Shown piece by piece: positions 42,135-49,455 of a stretch of 49,455 nucleotides of DNA. Within the stretch, counting starts at the first letter, position 1. Each line of letters opens with the position of its first letter. The position numbers were made by a program, and so were the translations under genes. Under the pieces are notes generated by a model. It had not been told where the DNA came from. It saw only the letters and a list, made by a program, of their open reading frames with translations, and searched no databases. The DNA comes from Prolixibacteraceae bacterium (GTDB lineage Bacteria > Bacteroidota > Bacteroidia > Bacteroidales > Prolixibacteraceae): the NCBI GenBank assembly GCA_003457135.1, contig DMSQ01000001.1, forward strand, positions 1 through 49,455, in the 5' to 3' direction.

Positions 42135-43300
42135 CAGACAGCAAAAAGATTGTATTATTTGGCGCCGGTAAAATCGGACGTTCGTTCATTGCTCAGTTGT
42201 TTAGCCGCGGCGGATTTGAGGTAGTTTTTGTTGATATTTTCAAACCGGTAATTGATGCTTTAAATGAGCGGAGAAGCTACAATGTGGTCATTAAAGGCGA
42301 TGCCGAAGAAATTATTCAGGTAAAAAATGTGCGTGGAGTTCTGGCCGGCGATTCAAAAAAAGTGATTCATGAAATTGCCTCTGCCGACATTTTAGCAGTT
42401 TCGGTTGGACAAAACGGTTTACCGGGAATAATGCCATTGCTTGCCAAAGGTTTGCTAAAACGATTCGAACAGAACAGCTCTCTGGCTTTAGATATCATTA
42501 TTGCCGAAAATCTTAGAAATGCTGCCGGATTTTTTGAATTGGAGTTGAAGAAGTTTCTTCCGGGAAAATATCCAATGGCTGATCTGGTAGGCTTCGTCGA
42601 AACCAGTATCGGGAAAATGGTTCCCATAATGCTTAAAAAAGATGTGGAAGAGGATATTTTGCAGGTTTTTGCCGAACCTTACAATACCTTGATTCTCGAC
42701 AGAAAAGCATTTAAAAATCCGATTCCTGAAATGGAAGGTTTGGCCCCCAAAGAGAACATGAAAGCATGGGTTGACCGTAAATTATTTATTCACAACCTGG
42801 GACATGCGGCCGCAGCTTACATTGGCTACAAGTACAATCCGCAATTTATGTATTTGCACGAAGCGCTTGCAATTCCTGAAATTCACTCCGAAGTACGGGA
42901 AACCATGCTTCAGGCCGCAAGTATTTTATTGGCAAAATATCCTGAAGAGTTTACCGCCATTGCCCTGACCGAACATATAGACGATTTGTTGCACCGCTTT
43001 CAGAACAAGGCTTTGGGCGACACCATTTACCGTGTAGGCTGCGATCTGATGCGAAAGCTTGGTGCCGGTGACCGGCTGGCAGGTGCAATTAACCTGGCCA
43101 TGGAATTAGAAATGCCTTACGACAAAATATTTCAGGCATTGCTTTGCGGGTGTTTGTTCCGGGCCACCGATGAACATGGGAATAGGTTGCCCGGCGATCT
43201 CAGGTTTATTGAAATTTACAAAAAAGGTATCCATGAAGTTTTGACAACTGTTTGTGGTTTTCAGGACACATCTATTTTCGGATCGAATTTAAAGAACTAA
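42131..43300 (+). CDS. Mannitol-1-phosphate 5-dehydrogenase-type polyol dehydrogenase
   Basis: 389 residues from the ATG at 42131, which overlaps the kinase stop (ATGA); the in-frame Met at 42005 would read through the kinase gene. The N-terminal NAD-binding fold begins KIVLFGAGKIGRSFIAQLF. The long-chain polyol dehydrogenase core has IIAENLRNAA and LVGFVETSIGKMVP, and the catalytic Lys/His region is DRKLFIHNLGHAAAAYIGY. Known relatives oxidise mannitol-1-phosphate to fructose-6-phosphate, but arabitol-phosphate enzymes belong to the same family. Substrate is therefore open. A GH28-like gene follows after 3 bases. Confidence 0.9.
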   Translation: MTDSKKIVLFGAGKIGRSFIAQLFSRGGFEVVFVDIFKPVIDALNERRSYNVVIKGDAEEIIQVKNVRGVLAGDSKKVIHEIASADILAVSVGQNGLPGIMPLLAKGLLKRFEQNSSLALDIIIAENLRNAAGFFELELKKFLPGKYPMADLVGFVETSIGKMVPIMLKKDVEEDILQVFAEPYNTLILDRKAFKNPIPEMEGLAPKENMKAWVDRKLFIHNLGHAAAAYIGYKYNPQFMYLHEALAIPEIHSEVRETMLQAASILLAKYPEEFTAIALTEHIDDLLHRFQNKALGDTIYRVGCDLMRKLGAGDRLAGAINLAMELEMPYDKIFQALLCGCLFRATDEHGNRLPGDLRFIEIYKKGIHEVLTTVCGFQDTSIFGSNLKN

Positions 43301-43303
43301 CAC

Positions 43304-44647
43304 ATGAAAAAATTTTTACTTGCAATTTTGCTTATGGGTTCAGTAATGATGGCAAATGCCGGTAATTTAATTACTTACGATGCCCCCAAAGATGCAGAGG
43401 CCGCTCCTGAATTTGAGCTGGAGGTGAACGGGCAGAAAATATTTGTCTACAATAACAGAATAGCCGCCCTGGCCTATTTCTCATTCGATGGAAAGGTTGA
43501 TATAAAAATCACTTTTTTGTCGCCGGTATACGATTTCGACATCCGTCCGAAAAGCAGGAATATTAAAGCTGAGCTTTCCCGGAACCAAGTCCGGTTTTTG
43601 CTGGACAAGCCTGAAAACCTAAGCGTCGAAATCAATAAAAATATCAAACGTCCGCTTTTCATTTTTGCAAATCCGTTGGAAACCAACATTCCGGACAAAG
43701 CTGATAAAAACGTCATTTTCTTCGAAGCCGGAAAAATTCATTACCCTGACGAAGTTTTCATTAAAAGCAATCAAACGGTTTATATCGAAGGAGGTGCGAT
43801 TGTGCGGGGCCACTTCATGACCGACAAAGCTCAGAATATCAAAATTTTAGGCCGTGGCATTCTGGATAACAGCCGTTACCTGAAAGGCGAACACCGGCCC
43901 ATTGAAATTAACCAATGCGAAAATGTACTGATTGAAGGAATTATTCTGACCGAAAGCCGGCACTGGAGCTGCGCTTCAACTGCATCCAATCATGTAACTT
44001 ACAATAACCTGAAAATAGTTTCGGAAAACGACTGGGACGATGGAATTGATATTGTTGGTTCGCAGCATGTGTTGGTGAACAACTGTTTCATCCGGACCAA
44101 AGACGATTGCATTGCCATAAAATCAGGAGTGAATTATTTCACCAAATTCAACAGTAGTTTTACGGTTGACGATGTGGTCGTTCAGAATTCGGTGATGTGG
44201 AACGGAGTGTGGGGAAATGCCCTCAAAATTGGATTCGAAACCCGAAGCGATACTATCAAGAACATCACATTCAGAAATTGCGATTTGATTCATACCGAAG
44301 GTCCAGAAGGAACGTTCACCATCCATAATGGCGACCGTGCGGTGGTAAAAAATGTGCTTTACGAAGATATCCGCGTGGAAGATTCAAAAGGCTGGCTGAT
44401 TGACTTTAAAATCCTGTTCTCTCAATATTCAAAAGACAAGGAAAGAGGAAAAATTGAAGATGTCCGCTTCCGCAATATTACCGTTGAAGGAGATCGTTTC
44501 CCGTATTCGCAATTGCTGGGTTTTGACAAAACACACCGGATTAAAGGCGTTACACTCGAAAACTTTGTCATTCACGGCACCAAAGTGACCAGCACATTTA
44601 ATGGAATGATTACAACGAATTATGCCGATGAAATAGTTTTTAAATAA
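43304..44647 (+). CDS. GH28-like secreted parallel beta-helix hydrolase
   Basis: 447 residues with signal peptide (MKKFLLAILLMGSVMMANAG). An N-terminal beta-sandwich of about 130 residues is followed by a right-handed beta-helix. The helix shows the GH28-type acidic cluster NDWDDGIDI (242-250) and KDDCIAIKSG (266-275), but the usual GHG and RIK motifs of polygalacturonases are not recognisable: the matching place reads WGNALKIGFE. It may therefore act on something other than homogalacturonan. It follows the sugar-conversion genes by 3 bases. A decayed paralogue lies at 48410. Confidence 0.85.
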   Translation: MKKFLLAILLMGSVMMANAGNLITYDAPKDAEAAPEFELEVNGQKIFVYNNRIAALAYFSFDGKVDIKITFLSPVYDFDIRPKSRNIKAELSRNQVRFLLDKPENLSVEINKNIKRPLFIFANPLETNIPDKADKNVIFFEAGKIHYPDEVFIKSNQTVYIEGGAIVRGHFMTDKAQNIKILGRGILDNSRYLKGEHRPIEINQCENVLIEGIILTESRHWSCASTASNHVTYNNLKIVSENDWDDGIDIVGSQHVLVNNCFIRTKDDCIAIKSGVNYFTKFNSSFTVDDVVVQNSVMWNGVWGNALKIGFETRSDTIKNITFRNCDLIHTEGPEGTFTIHNGDRAVVKNVLYEDIRVEDSKGWLIDFKILFSQYSKDKERGKIEDVRFRNITVEGDRFPYSQLLGFDKTHRIKGVTLENFVIHGTKVTSTFNGMITTNYADEIVFK

Positions 44648-44652
44648 AAATA

Positions 44653-45059
44653 ATGGCAAAGCAGACTAAAGTTTCACTGATTGTTCAAGGTACAACCGTG
44701 AATATTCTTTCAAAAAATCAAACGGAATATATTTCCCTGACAGATATCGCCAAATACAGGAATGAAAATGAACCATTTTCTATCATTAATAATTGGATGC
44801 GAAGCCGCAGCACCATTAGCTTTATTGGTTTATGGGAAAGCCTCAACAACGAAAATTTTAAACCTATCGAATTCGATAGGTTTAAAACCGAAGCCGGAGA
44901 TAATTATTTTGTGTTATATTGGCAAATTTGGAGAGTTTAAATGCCGAATTTATTCGAATGCAACTTCCCCAACCTGAGCGGTTACAAAAACTCAATCAAA
45001 TAGCCATTACGCAGCTTAAAGCAATTATTGGAAACGCACAGCTTAAAAAACTTAAATAG
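44653..45059 (+). pseudogene. KilA-N domain gene broken by internal deletion
   Basis: The first frame (44653-44940) starts MAKQTKVSLIVQGTTVNILS and covers a KilA-N-like DNA-binding N-terminus (YISLTDIAKYRNENEPFSII, NNWMRSRSTISFIGLWESL). It turns nonsensical after residue 87 (YWQIWRV, stop). From 44919, in a different frame, the sequence reads LANLESLNAEFIRMQLPQPE and on to IIGNAQLKKLK with a TAG at 45057. That is the expected C-terminus of the same family. Full-length relatives are about 270 residues, so about half of the gene has been lost with a frameshift. It is probably non-functional. Confidence 0.8.
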
Positions 45060-45063
45060 CACC

Positions 45064-48000
45064 ATGAAACCTAAATTTACAATTCAAACCAGGCTTTTCC
45101 TTTGCCTGACCCTTTTCGGGCTACTTGCAACATCAAACCTCCTCGCCCAGGTCAAAATTTCAGAACAAAAGTGGGTGCTTCCAACTTATCAGATCATACC
45201 ACCTGATAAAAACCCGATGTTTTTTAAAGGTGAGTCTTATCAGGGCGCTTCCAAAATAATCTACCCATACCGGTTGAACGACATGATTTCCAATGAGAAG
45301 GAAGATCATGCGTGGAAAGCGTTGATCCTTGAAAATGAATACATCAAGCTGTGTGTCACGCCTGAAATCGGTGGAAAACTTTATTACGGAACCGACAAGA
45401 CCAACGGGAATAATTTCATCTATAAAAATAATGTCGTTAAACCTTCCAACATAGGCATGACCGGCGCCTGGGTTTCCGGAGGAATTGAATGGTGTGTCAT
45501 CCATCACCACCGGGCTTCAACCATGCTTCCGGTTGACTATGACCTTGCCGAAAATAAAGACGGCAGCAAAACCATCTGGATTGGCGAAACCGAGCCACGC
45601 CACCGCATGCGGTGGACCATTGGAATTACGATGTTCCCCGGCAAATCGTATTACCAAACCGAGGTTAAAATTCATAATCCGACTCCTTATGCCAACACTT
45701 TTTTGTATTGGGCAAACGTGGCAGCCCATACCAACAAAGATTATCAGGTGATTTTCCCGCCCAGTGTGAATACGGTTACCTACCATGCCAAGAATAGTTT
45801 CGCCCATTGGCCTGTTTCCAAAGAAATATATAATGGCGAGGATTTCACAAAAGGAGTGGATATCAGTTGGTGGAAAAACTCAGTCAATCAAAATTCCTAC
45901 TTCGCTTACGACCTGAAAGAAGATTTCATGGGCGCTTATGATCATGGAAAAGAAGCCGGAACTGTGCATATTGGCGATCACAACATCGTGAAAGGGGCCA
46001 AATTGTGGGAATGGGGCTCCGGCGAACGTGGTCAGGCGACCGAAGCCAAACTGACAGAAACTGACGGTCCGTACGTGGAAATCATGGTTGGCGCGTTTTC
46101 GGATAACCAGCCTGATTACAGCTGGATCAAACCTTATGAGGTAAAAACGTTCAAACAATACTGGTATCCGGTCAGGGACATTCAGGGATTCAAAAATGCG
46201 AACCTCAACGGCGCGGTAAACCTTGAAAAACGGGAAGACGGCAAAGTCTTTCTGGGCTACTATTCAACCCAAAAAGTAAACAAAGCGAAGATTATCCTGA
46301 AAAGAAAAGATGCAGTAATCTTTGAAAAAACGGTGGAGATTTCGCCGGAAACTGCTTTTACAGGTTCATTTAAAATTGACGGATCATTTGATCTGACCGA
46401 CCTATATACCGAAATGATCAATCTGGAAAACAACGAAGTATTGGTCTCTTACCAGCCAGTTAAATGGGATGAAGGGGGAAAGCTGCCCGAAGAAGTCAAA
46501 AAACCCGCTCTTCCAAAAGACATGCAGACGATCGAGGAATTGTACCTGGCTGGCAGCCGGATCCTGCAATTCTATAATCCAACACTGAATGCCATGGATT
46601 ATTTTTCTGAAGCCCTGAAACGCGACCCCTCGGATATCCGCACCAATGTGGCAGTTGGAAATATTCAACTCAAAAACGGAGAGTACAACATTGCCCGCAA
46701 ATATTTCGGTACAGCAATAAAAAGGCTGACCAAAGATTTCACCCGGCCGTCAAACTGCGAAGCGCTTTACCTGCAAGGCCTGACTTTAAAGGCGCTTGAA
46801 CTTTACGATGAAGCGGTTGACACGCTTTACCGGGCAACCTGGGATTATGCTTTCCACTCTGCGGCCTACCTCGAACTGGCGCGAATATCCTGCATGAAAG
46901 GCGATTTTCAAAAAGCTCTGGGTCAGATCAACGAGTCGCTGTCAACCAACGCCAATAATAACAGCGCCATCAATCTGAAAGCTTCCATCCAGCGAAAACT
47001 GGGCAATTTTGAAGGTGCAAAAGCAACAATGGCCGGTATTGCAGAAAAAGATCCGCTCGATTTCAGGGCAGCCAATGAGAATTATCTAATTGCAAATGCA
47101 TCAGGAAGTGAGACAATAGCTGCCAGTATTATGGAGGCGATTACCCTTAAAATGCGGGATTTTGACCAGAACTACCTTGAGCTGGCAGTTGGATATTTGA
47201 ATGACGGACTTTTTGCTGAATCGGAAGATATCCTTCGCCGATTTTCAGGAAAAAACCAAATGATCAGTTATTATCTGGGATATCTTCAGGATAAAAAAGG
47301 GAATAAAACCGAAGCGGAAAAGTACTTCAAAGAAGCATCTGCTTTGTCTGTTGATTATGGATTCCCGTTCAGGCTGGAAGATGTAAAGGTTCTGAATATG
47401 GCATCCAACTATCATCCGGAAGATGCAAAACCGTATTATTATCTGGGCAATTTACTCTACGACAAGCAACCTCAACGCGCCATTGAGAACTGGGAAATGG
47501 CTGTAAAACTGGATCCGTCGCTGGCCATCGCCTGGCGAAACCTGGGATTTGGATATTATCACCACTTGCAGGATATTCCGAAAGCAATTGCCGCGTACGA
47601 AAAAGCTTTTACGATTAAAAAGGACGAGCCAATCTATTACTCTGAGTTGGATCCGCTCTATGAATTAAGCAATGCGCCAATCTGGAAACGGGCAAAACTT
47701 TTTGAAGGCAGCAATGAAATTGTGAAGCAACGCGACGACGCCTTTGTGCGCGAGATTATGGTTCTGAACCTTGCCGGAGAGTCTGAAAAAGCGGTGGAAT
47801 ATCTGAGTAAAAGTACTTTCCATTTCCGTGAAGGGAGTTCAAGGGTAAGGGACATTACCGTTGATGCCCACTTGTTGTTGGGCAAGAAATACCTTGAACA
47901 GAAAAAATATCAACTTGCGCTGGAACAATTCCTGGCGTCCATTGAGACTCCTGAAAATTCAAAAGCCAGAACCGGAGATGAAAGAAGTCCGCAGGTCAAT

Positions 48001-48399
48001 TATTTTATCGGACTGGCGTATGAAGCTTTGGGTAATAAGGCCAAAGCCAAAACCTATTTTGCGATGTCAGCAGATCAGTCCATCAAGGAGTCTGATTATG
48101 TTGCTTATTATCAGGGATTAAGTTATCAGAAGTTGGGAAATAAGGTAAAAGCTTCCGAATGTTTTAATGCGTTGATTCAATCAGGCAACAAGCGGATAAA
48201 CAAAGGTTCGGAGATTGATTTCTTTGCCAAATTCGGAGAGAAAGAAGCTGCAAATGTGCAACTTTCAAACGCGTATTTACTGAAAGGACTTGGACACAAA
48301 GGACTTGGCAACAAAACAGAAGCAAACGGAAACCTGAAGAAAGCAGTTGAACTCTCGGCCAGTAATTTATGGGCAAATATTGAATTAAAAAATCAGTAA
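45064..48399 (+). CDS. Secreted DUF5107 protein with TPR repeats
   Basis: 1111 residues from MKPKFTIQTRLFLCLTL at 45064; the in-frame Met at 45028 lies inside the KilA-N remnant. The signal peptide ends NLLAQ. Residues of about 30-330 form the DUF5107 domain, rich in galactose-mutarotase-like strands (YIKLCVTPEIGGKLYYG, GAWVSGGIEWCVIHHHR, FLYWANVAAHT, LWEWGSGERGQATEAKL). From about 480 onward there are many TPR units (FSEALKRDPSDIRTNVAVGN, GDFQKALGQINESLSTN, KPYYYLGNLLYDKQPQRAIE, KSDYVAYYQGLSYQKLGNK type). Such proteins occur in carbohydrate-use loci of Bacteroidota. A sugar-binding or processing role is likely but unproven. Confidence 0.88.
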   Translation: MKPKFTIQTRLFLCLTLFGLLATSNLLAQVKISEQKWVLPTYQIIPPDKNPMFFKGESYQGASKIIYPYRLNDMISNEKEDHAWKALILENEYIKLCVTPEIGGKLYYGTDKTNGNNFIYKNNVVKPSNIGMTGAWVSGGIEWCVIHHHRASTMLPVDYDLAENKDGSKTIWIGETEPRHRMRWTIGITMFPGKSYYQTEVKIHNPTPYANTFLYWANVAAHTNKDYQVIFPPSVNTVTYHAKNSFAHWPVSKEIYNGEDFTKGVDISWWKNSVNQNSYFAYDLKEDFMGAYDHGKEAGTVHIGDHNIVKGAKLWEWGSGERGQATEAKLTETDGPYVEIMVGAFSDNQPDYSWIKPYEVKTFKQYWYPVRDIQGFKNANLNGAVNLEKREDGKVFLGYYSTQKVNKAKIILKRKDAVIFEKTVEISPETAFTGSFKIDGSFDLTDLYTEMINLENNEVLVSYQPVKWDEGGKLPEEVKKPALPKDMQTIEELYLAGSRILQFYNPTLNAMDYFSEALKRDPSDIRTNVAVGNIQLKNGEYNIARKYFGTAIKRLTKDFTRPSNCEALYLQGLTLKALELYDEAVDTLYRATWDYAFHSAAYLELARISCMKGDFQKALGQINESLSTNANNNSAINLKASIQRKLGNFEGAKATMAGIAEKDPLDFRAANENYLIANASGSETIAASIMEAITLKMRDFDQNYLELAVGYLNDGLFAESEDILRRFSGKNQMISYYLGYLQDKKGNKTEAEKYFKEASALSVDYGFPFRLEDVKVLNMASNYHPEDAKPYYYLGNLLYDKQPQRAIENWEMAVKLDPSLAIAWRNLGFGYYHHLQDIPKAIAAYEKAFTIKKDEPIYYSELDPLYELSNAPIWKRAKLFEGSNEIVKQRDDAFVREIMVLNLAGESEKAVEYLSKSTFHFREGSSRVRDITVDAHLLLGKKYLEQKKYQLALEQFLASIETPENSKARTGDERSPQVNYFIGLAYEALGNKAKAKTYFAMSADQSIKESDYVAYYQGLSYQKLGNKVKASECFNALIQSGNKRINKGSEIDFFAKFGEKEAANVQLSNAYLLKGLGHKGLGNKTEANGNLKKAVELSASNLWANIELKNQ

Positions 48400-48409
48400 C
48401 ACACTACCA

Positions 48410-49079
48410 ATGAGAATTTTCACTTTAATTTCAGTTTTGTTTTTTAGTTACAACGTTTTGGCACAAATAACAACCTGGCAGGCTCCCGAAGGTTTTGCTT
48501 CCAATAAATATTATCAGGTGAAAGTAAACGGAACGCCGGTGCCGGTTTTCGATACGCCTGTTGCTTCGTATGCCGTTTTCGACTTTTCCGGAGAAGTGAG
48601 CGTCGAAGTCAATACCATGTACAACGTTCGCTGGGTTGATATTCGACCTCTCCGGACGGGATTAAAACCTGAATACACCGGCGATAATTCATTCCGGTTT
48701 AAATTGAACAAACCCGAAAACCTTAGTCTGGAACTCAACGGGCGAATCAGGCAGCAACCGCTGTTTATTTTCGCCGGAAAGCAGGAAACCAACCAGCCTT
48801 CGAAGTGTGTTCTGGAATTCAATTTGGGGAAATGCGGTTGAAATCGGGTTTGAATTGAATTCGGACGAGGTAAAAAACATCCGCTTCGGAAATATGGATA
48901 TTATTCATGTGGAAGATGGTGCAACGATAAGTATCCACAATGCGGGTCAGGCGCACGTTAGCGGCGTGACGTTTGAAAATATCAGGGTGGAAGACAGCCG
49001 TCAGAAATTATTCGATCTGGCCATTTTCTCTTCACAATATAGCCCTGATGGAAACCGTGATCCGGAATATAATGCATAA
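48410..49079 (+). pseudogene. Second GH28-like gene, internally deleted and truncated
   Basis: The first frame (48410-48841) encodes a signal peptide (MRIFTLISVLFFSYNVLAQ) and the N-terminal sandwich domain, paralogous to residues 1-130 of the gene at 43304. After about 48800 the homology jumps to the neighbouring frame (FWNSIWGNAVEIGFELNSDE, then ISIHNAGQAHVSGVTF and VEDSRQKLFDLAIFSSQYS), matching paralogue residues of about 298-383. It ends at 49079, some 64 residues short. Roughly 165 codons including both acidic catalytic motifs are missing and the junction is out of frame, so the gene cannot make an active enzyme. Confidence 0.85.
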
Positions 49080-49101
49080 TAATTAAATGTTAGCTTTGGA
49101 T

Positions 49102-49131
49102 TTGTGTCAAGAAATGGAATTTTTTACTTTG
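49102..49131 (+). promoter_or_regulatory. Promoter of the DUF1593 gene
   Basis: TTG at 49102-49104, 19-base spacer, then TTACTTTG at 49124-49131. This is the same -7 variant as before acpP. It predicts a leader of roughly 55-60 bases before the ATG at 49195. Confidence 0.5.
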
Positions 49132-49194
49132 GATTTGCGCAGAAAATCATAATTGTTTCTTTGAGTTGTATTAGAAGATTTAAACCTACTAACA

Positions 49195-49455
49195 ATGAAA
49201 AACCTAATGCTAATCATCTTCTTTCTTGCTTGGTTTGCCGGATTTGCCCAAACGCAACTTCAATTCGAAGAACCTGTGAAACAGCGGCTTTTTGTACTGA
49301 CCGATATTACCAACGAACCCGACGATCAGGAATCGCTGGTGCGCCTGCTTGTTTATTCGAATGAATACGATTTGGAAGGATTGGTGGCAACCACTTCAAC
49401 GCACCTGCGCAGCCAAACCCGGAAAGATAAAATTGAAGCTTTGGTGCGCGATTAC
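49195..49455 (+). CDS. DUF1593 nucleoside-hydrolase-like protein, 5' part
   Basis: The first 87 codons of a gene that runs off the window. A signal peptide (MKNLMLIIFFLAWFAGFAQ) is followed by RLFVLTDITNEPDDQESLVR, whose DITNEPDD cluster matches the metal-binding start of the DUF1593 domain, related to inosine-uridine nucleoside hydrolases. LLVYSNEYDLEGLVATTSTH continues the fold. Such proteins are frequent in plant- or algal-polysaccharide loci. The rest of the gene is needed to confirm. Confidence 0.82.
   Translation, partial: MKNLMLIIFFLAWFAGFAQTQLQFEEPVKQRLFVLTDITNEPDDQESLVRLLVYSNEYDLEGLVATTSTHLRSQTRKDKIEALVRDY

Noticed and set aside
44653..44940. Short KilA-N gene as a functional mini-protein
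   Set aside because: The end of the frame loses family similarity abruptly, while the true C-terminus continues in another frame just downstream, so decay is the simpler reading.
45028..45063. Upstream start of the DUF5107 gene
   Set aside because: These codons lie in the KilA-N remnant, and the signal peptide begins at 45064.
48807..49079. Independent 90-residue gene
   Set aside because: It aligns with the central-to-C-terminal part of the GH28-like paralogue and continues the 48410 gene in another frame, so it is a pseudogene fragment.
49104..49364. 86-residue plus-strand ORF overlapping the window end
   Set aside because: It is the wrong frame of the DUF1593 gene; the frame from 49195 has a signal peptide and conserved DITNEPDD.

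Overview
The window reads as chromosomal DNA of a Bacteroidota bacterium, most likely in the Marinilabiliales/Prolixibacteraceae direction. The evidence is a type III glutamine synthetase, an RprX/RprY-like two-component pair, a Por-type (T9SS) C-terminal sorting domain on a chitinase, LptE-family lipoprotein and SecG genes in the arrangement usual for this phylum, the Bacteroidota-restricted DUF6452/DUF6048 pair, and promoters of the TTG-N19-TAnnTTTG type. The genus is inference. No rRNA, tRNA, CRISPR array, transposase or integrase was seen.

Layout. 1-9.5 kb is core: glnN, a DEAD-box helicase and purN on the minus strand, then acpP-fabF-rnc and an overlapping histidine kinase/response regulator pair on the plus strand. 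9.5-19.6 kb is mixed: a small membrane protein gene between two 58-bp direct repeats, a secreted GH18 chitinase, a REPIN-like palindrome pair, lepA, the DUF6452/DUF6048 pair, a Tat-type aldo/keto reductase, two tandem Cys/Lys-rich secreted peptides (one too short for routine ORF calling), and a lone [FeFe]-hydrogenase maturase gene hydG. 19.6-21.9 kb is an XRE-cupin regulator followed by an AMP-forming acyl-CoA ligase.

21.9-30.1 kb is the most distinctive block: a divergent lipoprotein that looks like a six-hairpin hydrolase, then a single-domain receiver, a SPOR-TM-HEAT protein, a processive GT2 synthase, a TPR/YaiO outer-membrane barrel and an LtaS-like phosphotransferase. Together these look like a synthase-dependent exopolysaccharide assembly and export machine lacking an obvious PilZ domain. 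This functional reading is inference from domain content.

30.2-37.8 kb is again largely core: kdsB, a receiver-less sigma-54 activator, lptE, a TPR protein, secG, groES and groEL, with a GH29 alpha-L-fucosidase lying between secG and groES. 37.9-49.5 kb is a carbohydrate-use region: a six-hairpin glycosidase-like protein, D-lyxose/mannose isomerase, PfkB kinase, a mannitol-1-phosphate-dehydrogenase-type enzyme, a GH28-like beta-helix hydrolase, a DUF5107-TPR protein and the start of a DUF1593 protein. It contains two decayed genes (KilA-N and a second GH28-like gene), each broken by an out-of-frame internal deletion. No SusC/SusD pair is inside the window, so any polysaccharide-utilisation locus would have to extend to the right.
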